A DNA stretch of 64,000 nt from Nematostella vectensis (lineage: Eukaryota > Cnidaria > Anthozoa > Actiniaria > Edwardsiidae), in contig NC_064038.1 of assembly GCF_932526225.1 (NCBI RefSeq), positions 8,803,070 through 8,867,069 of the forward strand, written 5' to 3'. The position numbers and the translations under genes were made by a program. Shown piece after piece: positions 61,801 to 64,000 of the stretch (positions are counted from its first letter, which is position 1; every line of letters starts with the position of its first letter). The notes under the pieces were generated by a model that saw only the letters and a program-made list of their open reading frames with translations, was not told where the DNA came from and searched no databases.

Positions 61801-63957
61801 GTGCTTGAGAAACAGGCACTATATCGCGACAGACACATTTGAAGGAAAGGTTAGTCCCTCCGACAGTGCTGAATAACATATGCGCATGCGCGTGTTCTGG
61901 CGAAGACAAAATTAATCGTAGTGTTGAATCGTTAGAGTAAAGGTACGAATTTCTGACTCCGGTCGCTGTTTTGACTAACTGTTTAGCATTAAAACCATTC
62001 TGTACAAAGAGGACAGATTTGTTTGATAAATAAACGAGCCATAAAAAAAACTTATAGCCTTAGCTTTGCGCTAGTTTTCTTAGCATTTGCCAAAATATGA
62101 CAGTTCGCCGGTAAAATTCCGCCATTCCGCCACGCTGGTTTAACCGCGAGGTACTGGAACTAGTCTTGCGTTTTTCAAAACTAGAAGTCCCTCCAGGCTT
62201 TAGCAATGGAGATTTTAACAAGGTTACCTTCGAAAGGATAAGTCTTTGTTTGTCTTTATTTAACACTTCTTTCATTTTAGTCTTCCTTTTTGTCAAGATA
62301 AGCTTTAAAGTCAAGATAAGCTAAGAAAGTCAAGATAAAGTAAACTATGTTTCAAAGACCCTTAAAGCTTATTAGACATCCTACCACAGGAAGCCCCTAA
62401 AGTAACCTAATTTGTTCTTAAATTTCTGTCAGATCTGCTCAGCCGTCCCCGGTATGATTGACACCTTACAAATCAAGCCCCTCCCACCGCGTCGTCAGCA
62501 GCAGGAAAAAGACAACAGAGCTGTCATTCATCCCTATATGTACTACGTGATTGGTGGACTTGGTGGGATTGTCCTACTGACTCTACTAGTGGGGCTTATA
62601 CTGCACATGTGAGTGGTTACCCTGTGGTATTTAGTTTGTCTATGGTACATTGCTTTATTATACAGCTTCGATGTTGATTGGTACATCCCCGTATTTGGCC
62701 CACTAGAAACAACGCAACACTTTGTAATAAAAATGGTAAAACTAAAAAGACTTCAAACTAGCTGTAGAAAAAACTAGATGGTCTGCGTAGGCTAACGCCC
62801 GAAACGTCAGCGCTACTACTCTGTTTCACAGAGGCGTTTAACACACCTTTACAACCTTGTGTTGATTTACACTTTGTAATAAAAAAAATCTTCCTCAAAA
62901 CACTTTATATCTTATTGACCACGTTTGCTTGGGCCGTACGAGAACTCATAAAACCTCGACTTTTTCCATCTTTTTTGGACCGCGAGCTTTGCTCATGGGA
63001 TGTAAAATAATAAAAAAAACATCTGGTTTATTCTTTTAAATGCATATCCTTTTTGGTGTTAATAGATAGTAATAGAAATAGTAATATAGTTTATAAAAGC
63101 CTTTTGCAGTGTGACTGAATTACAACTAAGTGGTTGAAATCTTACATTAACGAATTTAGAGAAGCGATCTGTATTTACAGGAACAGGGTGAGACTCCCTT
63201 CAAGACCTAAGGCACATGCTGTGTTTTGAATCAATAATTCTGTCATGAATCAGGGCATAAACCGGACTACTAGGCTTAATTCATTAACGAATTTCTTGGT
63301 CTTATCCACACGTCTGTCTTCTAAAGTCATGATGTTGGCTCATGCTAGGGCGTCGTGAAACTTCATTCCAGGCCAGATCCAATTCAACCCCTCGTTTACC
63401 TTTAACACGGCATGCATGCAGATACGCAGTCCACTACTTGTTTTGCACATGCTTTGTTTCATAAGTCAGAGGGCCCGAGATCCCTCGTTTTCGCGGATAG
63501 GACGCTTAGCCGGAGGTCTCGTATCTCACCTTACAGTATTGGTCGGGGGCAAATATAATACTGAACCTCTCCCCCACCCCCCTAGATAAAAATTTCTAGG
63601 TACGACCATGGAAGCGCATTTGCTCATACCAACAATGTCGACTTGCGCTATACAAATACTTACTTTAGTTTTGTTCAAAAATTACATTACTTCTTTCAGG
63701 CGGAAGGCTCGCAAGGAACGCGAGCTCAAAGCCCTCTTCCTGCACGACGAACTGCTGGAGTCGCGTACAAGTTACACTGACGCCATGTTCCGCCATCACC
63801 AAGGGGGGGAAGGCGAGGCGCATAACCCTGTGTACGGCATACATGAAGACGAGATCGACTCTACGATTGTCATGAGTGACAACCCTCTGTACGCTAGACC
63901 GGACGAGCCAGAACCGGACGTTGAATCGGATACCGGGTTCTCCAACCCCATGTACAG
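10583..63957 (+). CDS. Giant TSP1-cadherin receptor locus with alternative first exons (3' incomplete)
   Basis: Gene-level entry. An array of signal-peptide/TSP1 first exons (V1-V6 plus one relic, 10583-32586) precedes 34 common exons (C1-C34, 34120-63957). The common exons sum to 11,085 nt, and every junction keeps phase: one base completes the codon split at C1, then 3,694 full codons follow. One variable part adds about 138 residues, so the visible product is about 3,830 residues. Order: signal peptide, Arg run, TSP1 x about 8, EGF-like, sushi-like, about 26 cadherins, EGF-like modules, a domain with two furin-type sites, TM helix, NPxY tail. Family knowledge makes this a calcium-dependent cell-surface adhesion or recognition receptor. 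I know no named orthologue and give no symbol. The last visible exon ends in a phase-2 donor, so the tail continues beyond the window. Use of the V exons as mutually exclusive starts is inferred from phase and homology only. Confidence 0.8.
10835..13837. other. Spacer between V1 and V2
   Basis: No exon with TSP1 spacing is seen on either strand. A TATA-like box (ctataaaagg, 13003-13012) sits 0.8 kb upstream of V2. Short open frames here have no recognisable composition or motifs. Confidence 0.4.
13838..14036 (+). pseudogene. V2: degenerate or truncated TSP1 first exon
   Basis: The ATG at 13838 opens a good signal peptide (LFIVLFLVLMAAQELPA) followed directly by TSP1 sequence CQYSSWSGWSAC. 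Unlike its relatives it has no arginine run and lacks one TSP1 cysteine (CSGGYRVRSR). A TGA at 14030-14032 falls right after the last domain cysteine, 4 bases before an intact gtgagt donor (14037). Even without the stop, the exon length would leave phase 1 instead of phase 0. It is therefore either a broken array member or a gene for a 64-residue secreted single-TSP1 peptide. Confidence 0.6.
14479..14732. mobile_element. TTAA-flanked MITE, copy 1
   Basis: Terminal inverted repeats of about 30 bp: aaagccgcattgtcaccagt at the left and its complement at the right, with TTAA at both ends. A second copy lies at 58622-58875. TTAA targets are typical of piggyBac-type elements, so it is probably a non-autonomous member of that group. 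Confidence 0.75.
15590..16208. repeat. Possible inverted-repeat element
   Basis: ttaaaaccattagtaaacc near 15590 is matched by its imperfect complement (tttccctaatggttttaa) ending at 16208, and both ends also carry the cacagg/cctgtg words. The interior is non-coding. This could be a decayed transposon. Confidence 0.35.
17966..18107. mobile_element. Foldback MITE with 9-bp target duplication
   Basis: Element 17975-18098. Arms of about 40 bp (ttccctgc, then agaggcctcttttctctgta, then tttcgctg) are nearly perfect complements, and ACATCTAAG flanks both sides (17966-17974 and 18099-18107). A 9-bp duplication is most typical of Mutator-like elements. The near-perfect arms suggest fairly recent insertion. 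Confidence 0.85.
19904..21110. repeat. Pair of inverted 143-bp repeats around a 0.9-kb spacer
   Basis: Left arm 19904-20046 and right arm 20967-21110 are reverse complements with scattered mismatches. Each arm contains three or four copies of an 18-20 bp word (gatcccaggacccgaaac). The spacer has no recognisable gene. It is either a DNA transposon with long complex ends or two insertions of one repeat in opposite orientation. Confidence 0.65.
23131..23385 (+). CDS. V3: first exon, signal peptide + Arg run + TSP1
   Basis: 85 codons from the ATG to a gtgagt donor in phase 0. A signal peptide (LLLALFLVILLIQEAHS) is followed by WRRRRRRRACSGC and a TSP1 domain with WSGWSGWSACSRSCG and seven cysteines, ending SVSC plus two residues. 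It pairs naturally with the exon at 24193, which starts in phase 0 with the next TSP1 domain. The arginine run is the longest of the array (seven). It is likely both a proprotein-convertase site and a basic patch. Confidence 0.82.
23630..24208 (+). repeat. 97-bp tandem repeat copying the 24193 splice acceptor
   Basis: At least four copies (plus older degenerate ones to the left) of a 97-bp unit that contains the intron 3' end (cctgtccgtattacccag) together with the first ~32 bases of the 24193 exon. Each unit is thus an extra copy of the acceptor site. Copies nearest the exon are the best preserved. Confidence 0.8.
24193..24359 (+). CDS. V3 second exon: second TSP1 domain, shared acceptor
   Basis: Starts in phase 0 (GCCRVNCNWYWSGWSRC) and ends in phase 2 at a gtaagt donor after QRCNTG. 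It encodes one TSP1 domain whose end (CNTG) matches the ends of V4-V6. The phase-2 donor fits C1 at 34120. V1 may also use this exon. In V4-V6 the equivalent domain is fused to the first one with no intron. Confidence 0.82.
24761..24768 (+). promoter_or_regulatory. Candidate TATA box for V4
   Basis: TATAAAAG about 350 bases upstream of the V4 start codon. Candidate boxes also lie 0.5 kb upstream of V5 and V6. This is motif evidence only. Confidence 0.35.
25113..25536 (+). pseudogene. V4: two-TSP1 first exon with a 1-bp frameshift
   Basis: The ATG starts a signal peptide (VLSLVLLVVGMCAQFGDS), then WRRRGHFVRRRRAC and two TSP1 domains without an intron. The second domain is about 96% identical to that of V5 at the DNA level. 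In V4, however, a run of G at 25488-25491 has four bases where V5 has five (30297-30301). After it the reading frame is lost: V5 reads GGGRACPGR, V4 reads GGEGRVPDG. The exon is 424 nt; one more base would give the phase-2 length expected. The donor gtgagt is intact. It is a recent pseudo-exon unless the missing G is an assembly or read error in a homopolymer. Confidence 0.75.
25537..28329. other. Spacer between V4 and the 28.3-kb relic
   Basis: Contains a 24-base G run (26405-26428), a C run near 27631-27647, a hammerhead-like motif (27142-27183), and a ~60-bp sequence at 27454-27515 (atcgcacagagcc ... gaggacctctct) repeated at 28130-28192. No intact exon is found. Confidence 0.4.
27142..27183 (+). 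ncRNA. Hammerhead-like self-cleaving motif, degenerate
   Basis: The pieces of a minimal type I hammerhead occur in order: stem I strand TCTGCC, core CTGAAGA, a GTCT/AGAC stem with a short loop, GAAA, a very short AATT, T, then the other stem I strand GGCAGA. Penelope-like elements and retrozymes carry such minimal ribozymes. One extra A between the core and stem II, and the tiny stem III, weaken the case. It may be an inactive relic. Confidence 0.3.
28330..28545 (+). pseudogene. Decayed TSP1 exon of the V array
   Basis: One frame keeps TSP1 landmarks: ILTAASCGG, then CSFKIGSACAGCCNSTQ, HHRPICG, and after a TGA (28499-28501) IACPESEARNCPTG, followed by an intact gtaagt donor. The exon still ends in phase 2. 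The TGA stands where V6 and other members have a Gly codon (CGG-x-x-CP). The region between the first and second TSP1 is shortened and no signal peptide is visible upstream. This is a dead member between V4 and V5. Confidence 0.7.
29407..29415 (+). promoter_or_regulatory. Candidate TATA box for V5
   Basis: TATATAAAA about 527 bases upstream of the V5 ATG. Confidence 0.35.
29934..30346 (+). CDS. V5: first exon, signal peptide + Arg run + two TSP1
   Basis: The ATG at 29934 is chosen because it begins a clean signal peptide (VFYLLLLLLSLLHPTSA); upstream in-frame sequence has no ATG and would spoil it. Then come WLWGRRRRRHQCTGC, TSP1-1 (WSSWSYGSCSRGCGGG, seven Cys) and TSP1-2 (TWGAWSPCRGC), ending CNTG in phase 2 at gtgagt. 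Joined to C1 it gives CNTG-Q-CCP with no break. TSP1-2 and the donor region are nearly identical to V4, while TSP1-1 is strongly diverged, which points to gene conversion or to diversification limited to the outermost domain. Confidence 0.87.
30347..32167. other. Spacer between V5 and V6
   Basis: Around 30790-31020 is a repeat-like stretch with several tttttaggggt words. An AT-rich open frame at 31264-31530 (88 codons) has no recognisable motif and is not called. The V6 promoter candidate lies at 31656. Confidence 0.4.
31656..31663 (+). promoter_or_regulatory. Candidate TATA box for V6
   Basis: TATATAAA about 512 bases upstream of the V6 ATG, at nearly the same distance as in V5. Confidence 0.35.
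32168..32586 (+). CDS. V6: first exon, signal peptide + Arg run + two TSP1
   Basis: ATG, signal peptide (ALFLGIFILLGLGSQTFA), FWFRRRRRSC, then TSP1-1 (WSSWGDCSSHCGGG, TPASCGGGCPS) and TSP1-2 (GWSQWSPCVGCGKSTQS, PSCGGRSCP), ending CDTG in phase 2 at a strong gtaagt donor. All expected cysteines are present. It is the array member closest to the common exons (1.5 kb from C1) and the most canonical TSP1 sequence, so it may be the default start. Confidence 0.88.
33675..34012. mobile_element. Foldback element just upstream of the common acceptor
   Basis: Arms at about 33675-33782 and 33896-34012 are imperfect reverse complements (shared word acacctatttcaaata, then ggttgcac). Non-coding. It could form a large hairpin in the intron that every variable exon must splice across. 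Confidence 0.55.
34120..34483 (+). CDS. C1: first common exon, two TSP1 domains
   Basis: The acceptor ttgtttcag is followed by one base that completes a codon split by a phase-2 intron, matching all phase-2 V donors. It encodes CCPVNCVVNGWGAWGGC (TSP1) and CCRRDCIVSSWAAWSKC (TSP1 with an insert SAPTGQCGANSGSKS). Ends in phase 0 at gtaagt. Confidence 0.88.
34756..34975 (+). CDS. C2: TSP1 and start of the next TSP1
   Basis: Acceptor ctcag, phase 0. VSGWSSWGACAADNGRCGAG gives a full TSP1, then CCPVSCQVSGWGAWGAC starts another, which is split in phase 1 after STTCGT. Donor gttggt is weaker than average. Confidence 0.8.
35220..35295 (-). repeat. tRNA-derived SINE-like sequence
   Basis: On the minus strand there is a perfect A box (TAGCGCAGTTGG, 35272-35283) and a near-perfect B box (GGCTCGATTCC, 35228-35238) at tRNA-like spacing. 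The anticodon arm does not form the usual 5-bp stem with 7-base loop, so this is a tRNA-derived repeat inside the C2-C3 intron, not a functional tRNA. Confidence 0.55.
35907..36184 (+). CDS. C3: completes one TSP1, encodes another
   Basis: Phase-1 acceptor. GTKVRTRSVTTQASCNGAACP finishes the TSP1 of C2, and DCVQSAWSSWSACSNGCGNG begins the next. Ends DNQDCK in phase 0 at gtatgg. Donor choice is uncertain because the following repeat offers about 28 near-copies of this donor. Confidence 0.82.
36170..37135 (+). repeat. 34-bp minisatellite made of C3 exon end + donor
   Basis: About 28 copies of a 34-bp unit (aaggtatgggataaataggg, then ataacagagatcac). The unit matches the last 15 or so bases of C3 (gggataaccaagactgcaag) plus its donor gtatgg, so each copy presents an AAG/GTATGG site. 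It fills nearly the whole intron. Confidence 0.9.
37137..37258 (+). repeat. 63-bp repeat copying the C4 acceptor and exon start
   Basis: Two upstream copies of the C4 start (ggctcatggggctcgtgggg) and the preceding gttctttcag acceptor. The intermediate acceptor (exon start 37196) is a usable site 63 bases upstream, and the reading frame through it is open (VGLWSSCGACMSRVTIVLFFQ would be added, 21 residues). Confidence 0.8.
37259..37378 (+). CDS. C4: last TSP1, first part
   Basis: 40 codons, phase 0 at both ends: VGSWGSWGACSASCAVGI ... CQGSSCPALS. The final Cys is supplied by the next exon. Donor gtgagt. Confidence 0.82.
37379..38017. other. Intron C4-C5
   Basis: 639 bases, AT-rich, with no repeat structure or other gene seen. 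Confidence 0.4.
38018..38171 (+). CDS. C5: EGF-like module
   Basis: Phase 0 to phase 1. CGQANGGCQQSCNNGACSC followed by LPGYTIDSNKKTC is a six-Cys EGF-like module of the type that often precedes sushi domains. It then starts the next module (DCGAASPRYCAPG). Confidence 0.82.
38476..38675 (+). CDS. C6: sushi (CCP)-like module
   Basis: Phase 1 to phase 0. Cysteine spacing and the closing ATSITCQTNGQWTNFGTTYC match a CCP/sushi domain (Cys, Gly-x-Trp, Cys). Confidence 0.8.
39265..39458 (+). CDS. C7: cadherin 1, first part
   Basis: Begins VLLSNTRIAENQPHGTQIG, the cadherin start with its AEN calcium-binding glutamate. Later come DPNAGD and FDYET. Ends in phase 2 inside a codon for Arg. Donor gtaagc. 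Confidence 0.84.
39415..39790 (+). repeat. 78-bp repeat made of C7 exon end + donor
   Basis: Five copies (some shortened to about 55 bp) containing the last ~44 bases of C7 (tagcgataacaacctttgac ... acccaatag) with gtaagcagagagggga after it. Every copy carries the complete AATAG/GTAAGC donor. Confidence 0.88.
40038..40146 (+). CDS. C8: cadherin 1, second part
   Basis: Completes cadherin 1: RITSTDSGTPQ, then FTITVTDVNEAPTDVQ with the DVNEAP linker. Phase 2 to phase 0. Confidence 0.84.
40128..40340 (+). repeat. 82-bp duplication of C8 exon end + donor
   Basis: The junction ccaacagacgttcag/gtaagcg and the following ~60 bases recur 82 bp later (ctaacagacactaag/gtaagcgg). A degraded third copy follows (attaaggccagcag ... 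caaataaggcatg). Confidence 0.75.
40823..40972 (+). CDS. C9: cadherin 2 start (block A)
   Basis: 50 codons in phase 0: LSSSAVDENSGTD ... DQDSGQRFTYTLLDSAGG. Almost identical to C12, with the same length; it is the first exon of the repeated six-cadherin block. Confidence 0.85.
40945..41850 (+). repeat. 64-bp minisatellite made of C9 exon end + donor
   Basis: About 14 copies. Each contains caagattgtgggtgataaac, then ttaag/gtaaggg, i.e. the end of C9 (aagattgtgggcgataaaat) and its donor. Confidence 0.9.
42218..42637 (+). CDS. C10: cadherins 2-3 (block A)
   Basis: 140 codons, phase 0. Completes cadherin 2 (KLNYENNAYHNIRVRTTDSG, NVNDKPRG) and encodes most of cadherin 3 (VKENAPINSVIGQF, DEDNGQR, TDYETSKAH). 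Same 420-nt length as C13. Confidence 0.87.
42682..43033. mobile_element. MITE in intron C10-C11
   Basis: Ends are inverted (tgcacgaggggg ... acgttggg at the left, cccaacgtccctcctgca at the right). The interior is rich in gcggtattgcggta words. Confidence 0.5.
43467..44777 (+). CDS. C11: cadherins 3-7 (block A), one long exon
   Basis: 437 codons without an intron, phase 0. Links DVNEAPVSLT, DVNDPPINVT, DVNERPTNIS, DVNESPTAIS and DDNDPPTAIT mark the cadherin boundaries. The corresponding part of block B is split once and that of block C three times. Confidence 0.9.
44778..45136. other. Intron C11-C12
   Basis: 359 bases of AT-rich intron with no feature seen. Confidence 0.35.
45137..45286 (+). 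CDS. C12: cadherin 8 start (block B)
   Basis: Same 150 nt and near-identical sequence to C9: LSSSAVDENSGIDTLVGY ... DEDSGQRFTYTLLDSARG. Block B begins here. Confidence 0.86.
45653..46072 (+). CDS. C13: cadherins 8-9 (block B)
   Basis: 420 nt, equal to C10. LNYEHNQTHLIRVRTTDSG, INDQPRDLQ, VAENASIGSSFG, DMDYETQRSH. Confidence 0.87.
46387..47494 (+). CDS. C14: cadherins 9-13 (block B)
   Basis: Starts MEKQFTIEVLDINEAPVHLN. Links DENDAPAGIT, DVNEAPSKVS and DVNESPADIA. Cadherin 13 is interrupted after AENVPATYIG in phase 1, a position without an intron in block A. Confidence 0.88.
47957..48187 (+). CDS. C15: cadherin 13, remainder (block B)
   Basis: Phase 1 to phase 1. TLTTTDPDNEAQFRQTFTYT ... 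LNYERKAFWVFTIRSTDSG, FNITVV. The block B/C boundary lies one linker earlier than the A/B boundary. Confidence 0.85.
48508..48686 (+). CDS. C16: cadherin 14 start (block C)
   Basis: DVNEAPYGITVSSSDVDENS, then DPDFDQSHSYTLIDDAGG. Equivalent of C9 and C12 with the preceding linker included. Phase 1 to phase 0. Confidence 0.85.
48687..49691. other. Intron C16-C17
   Basis: 1.0 kb, AT-rich. The part at 49310-49550 contains the palindrome-like words ttaaactggtttaa and ttaaaccaccttt, which recall a small inverted repeat; boundaries are unclear. Confidence 0.35.
49692..49958 (+). CDS. C17: cadherins 14-15 (block C), first half
   Basis: 267 nt. With C18 (153 nt) it equals the 420 nt of C10 and C13 exactly. 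KLNYEGQRQHVIRVRSTDNG, DVNDRPRDLR, VEENAPIGTRIG. Confidence 0.86.
50399..50551 (+). CDS. C18: cadherin 15, middle (block C)
   Basis: 51 codons, phase 0: TLSFSLVDDDKGRFAIDSSG, TDYETSQLH. Ends at a gtgagt donor. Confidence 0.83.
50974..51497 (+). CDS. C19: cadherins 15-17 (block C)
   Basis: VNQTFTIVVVNINEAPINIS, then cadherin 16 (VSENSPNGTVVGTL, LDYEQSARED) and the start of cadherin 17 (VDENMNDALVGVL). Phase 2 at the gtgaga donor. Confidence 0.87.
51498..52346. other. Intron C19-C20
   Basis: 0.85 kb of T-rich intron. An open frame at 52026-52346 has no domain signature and is not called. Confidence 0.35.
52347..52518 (+). CDS. C20: cadherin 17, remainder (block C)
   Basis: SFRMVDNDGWSFVIKG, LNYEKRQTYTIVVRAVDDG, FTIK. 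Phase 2 to phase 0. Confidence 0.84.
52583..52788 (+). repeat. CTTC tetranucleotide microsatellite
   Basis: About 50 copies of a 4-bp unit in the intron between C20 and C21, including part of the pyrimidine-rich stretch before the C21 acceptor. Confidence 0.95.
52814..53402 (+). CDS. C21: cadherins 17-19 (block C)
   Basis: VRDVNEMPTDIQ, VLENSPAWTPVGG, DVNEAPSGIH, VAENSGPVVVG, LDYETRNSWSVTVTSTDNK. Ends in phase 1 at AAAG/GTAACA. Two further identical donors lie 72 and 144 bases downstream in an open frame. Confidence 0.85.
53375..53600 (+). repeat. 72-bp in-frame repeat made of C21 exon end + donor
   Basis: Three copies of gcgtgactgtcacgtcaaca, then gacaacaaag/gtaac, in 72-bp steps. Because 72 is divisible by 3 and the frame stays open, use of the second or third donor (after 53474 or 53546) would insert 24 or 48 residues into cadherin 19. 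Confidence 0.88.
53906..54113 (+). CDS. C22: cadherins 19-20
   Basis: LNVTNSFVITVQDRNDAPTK, then IAEHSPSGTYIGTL and DQDVRQSHSY. Phase 1 to phase 2. Confidence 0.84.
54114..54892. other. Intron C22-C23
   Basis: 0.78 kb with no repeat or gene supported. Confidence 0.35.
54893..55112 (+). CDS. C23: cadherin 20, remainder
   Basis: NSSSLLGLFAIESPSGKL, LLDYEQYANYTLTVRSTDNG, FVNVIDVNENPVNITLSNDA. Phase 2 to phase 0. Confidence 0.85.
55130..55615 (+). repeat. 35-bp minisatellite in intron C23-C24
   Basis: About 13 copies of ggccaggggcatagccagga, then tttactaagggaagt. Unlike the other intron repeats it does not copy the exon. It resembles the ends of the dispersed element at 17592-17745. Confidence 0.9.
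55693..55818 (+). CDS. C24: cadherin 21, first part
   Basis: 42 codons: VFENVPIGTPVGQLTVHDPD ... TCVVTNAESVPFT. Phase 0. Confidence 0.82.
56184..56255 (+). CDS. C25: cadherin 21, middle (24 codons)
   Basis: ITNHLDLIVSREIDYEQQN, then IYAVA. The DYE motif and exact phases on both sides support this very short exon. Acceptor ctggcag, donor gtatgt. Confidence 0.78.
56577..56753 (+). CDS. C26: cadherins 21-22
   Basis: VNCSERISPPLSIS, DIDVLNVNEPPYNLS, IPENGSPGDLVGVLSVQDPD. Phase 0. Confidence 0.83.
56915..57109 (+). CDS. C27: cadherin 22, remainder
   Basis: DLLFGNVTLSIQ ... LDFESIPLYRLTVVAADEG, LSFEVH. Phase 0. Donor gttagt. Confidence 0.83.
57110..57566. other. Intron C27-C28
   Basis: 457 bases with no feature seen. 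Confidence 0.35.
57567..57717 (+). CDS. C28: cadherins 22-23
   Basis: VLDNNDRPQGIQLSPSTVLE ... DQDANQTHSFSVVDR. Phase 0 to phase 1. Confidence 0.83.
57917..58038 (+). CDS. C29: cadherin 23, middle
   Basis: DLFEVRGSKLVLV, VNYEENPTINVTIRAADDG. Phase 1 to phase 0. Donor gtacct is weak but in the right place. Confidence 0.78.
58324..58594 (+). CDS. C30: cadherins 23-24
   Basis: EVLAVTVIDCNDAPSDVI, LPENSKSGTPLANVTVVDDD, LDFETMKQPIT. The linker carries Cys instead of the usual Val/Ile/Glu. Phase 0 to phase 1. Confidence 0.83.
58622..58875. mobile_element. TTAA-flanked MITE, copy 2
   Basis: Same family and length (254 bp) as 14479-14732, with TTAA at each end and the shared words gtaaactggtga and gaggtttc. 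Inserted 28 bases after the C30 donor. More diverged than copy 1 at its left end. Confidence 0.72.
58876..59683. other. Remainder of intron C30-C31
   Basis: Contains a CAATAA hexanucleotide microsatellite at 59322-59415 and a short repeat-like stretch after it (tttttatagcgccacttcta). No gene. Confidence 0.5.
59684..59916 (+). CDS. C31: cadherins 24-25
   Basis: VTVKCTDDGNPQYSNQRSFN, DINEAPYDIT, VEENVVKGYAIGSL, DPDVGQSHVF. Phase 1 to phase 0. Confidence 0.84.
60287..61849 (+). CDS. C32: cadherins 25-26, EGF-like modules, juxtamembrane domain
   Basis: 521 codons, phase 0. Ends cadherin 25 (DVNEAPYDIR), then cadherin 26 (LSYDKMESLNYTYDIMVEAM). A Cys-rich part follows with EGF-like modules (CDGNATC, GYLGNGRWC, EINECIPNPCRPGGEC, FCKLGFDGRNC, EINECEPSPCGQ, CQEGYTGTVC). 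The last third is a Cys-poor domain that could be SEA- or Notch-HD-like. It holds two furin-type sites, RVRR/D (cut after 61540) and RAKR/D (cut after 61693), 51 residues apart, bracketing an acidic and basic linker. Several N-glycosylation sequons are present. Confidence 0.88.
61850..62432. other. Intron C32-C33
   Basis: 583 bases, no gene seen. Contains a short run of gtcaagataa words near 62290-62340. Confidence 0.35.
62433..62608 (+). CDS. C33: membrane-proximal stem and transmembrane helix
   Basis: ICSAVPGMIDTLQIKPLPPR, then YVIGGLGGIVLLTLLVGLIL as a single hydrophobic helix, followed by the basic stop-transfer signal begun by C34 (MRKARKER). This fixes a type I orientation: cadherins outside, NPxY tail inside. 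Phase 0 to phase 2. Confidence 0.87.
62776..62835 (+). repeat. Dispersed repeat end with ribozyme-like words
   Basis: A small stem (ggctaacgcc) is followed by cgaaacgtcagcg and then a perfect hairpin (ctctgtttcacagag). The layout recalls 3' ends of Penelope-like elements, but the hammerhead core is not intact (ctgcgta instead of ctganga). Confidence 0.3.
62836..63699. other. Remainder of intron C33-C34
   Basis: 0.86 kb, no gene or clear repeat. Confidence 0.35.
63700..63957 (+). CDS. C34: cytoplasmic tail with three NPxY motifs (continues off window)
   Basis: RKARKERELKALFLHDELLE, then EAHNPVYGIHEDE, MSDNPLYARPDEPEPD and SNPMYR. NPxY motifs bind PTB-domain adaptors and drive clathrin endocytosis in LDL-receptor-family and integrin tails; the tyrosines may be phosphorylated. 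Ends in phase 2 at gtatag, so at least one more exon follows. No beta-catenin-binding region of classical cadherins is visible in this part. Confidence 0.87.
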
Positions 63958-64000
63958 GTATAGAGAGGTGTGGGTGGGGGTGTGGGGGGAGGGGTGGTGG

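Overview
The window is metazoan nuclear DNA. It has short exons with GT/AG introns, polyadenylation signals, tandem repeats and many small inverted-repeat (MITE-like) elements. The mixture of TSP1, EGF, sushi and cadherin domains, with intron-rich genes, suggests a cnidarian, most likely an anthozoan such as a sea anemone. The species is an inference; nothing in the window proves it. Every gene I can support lies on the + strand.

Layout. (1) 340-1545: a 25-bp minisatellite, followed by an inverted-repeat element. (2) 2733-4080: a three-exon SERF (4F5-family) gene. (3) 5508-9332: a five-exon gene for mitochondrial ribosomal protein uL24m (MRPL24). (4) 10583-63957: one very large locus that continues past the right edge. 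Its 5' part (10.6-32.6 kb) is an array of related first exons. Each full member encodes a signal peptide, a run of arginines and one or two TSP1 domains. V1 and V3 end in phase 0, matching a separate TSP1 exon at 24193. V5, V6, the 24193 exon and a decayed member at 28.3 kb all end in phase 2, which is the phase accepted by the first common exon at 34120. V2 (stop codon), V4 (frameshift) and the 28.3-kb copy look broken.

The common body has 34 exons in the window, all phase-compatible, coding for about 3,695 residues. In order it encodes about six TSP1 domains, an EGF-like module, a sushi-like module, about 26 cadherin repeats, several EGF-like modules, a juxtamembrane domain with two furin-type sites 51 residues apart, one transmembrane helix, and a cytoplasmic tail with three NPxY motifs. 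Cadherins 2-7, 8-13 and 14-19 form three tandem copies of a six-cadherin block.

The most interesting reading is a giant adhesion receptor whose distal tip could be exchanged by alternative promoter and first-exon choice, a logic like that of clustered protocadherins but using TSP1 domains. A second unusual pattern is that at least seven introns carry tandem repeats whose unit is a copy of the neighbouring exon end plus its splice site. Two of these (at 37196 and 53402) keep the reading frame and could give length variants.
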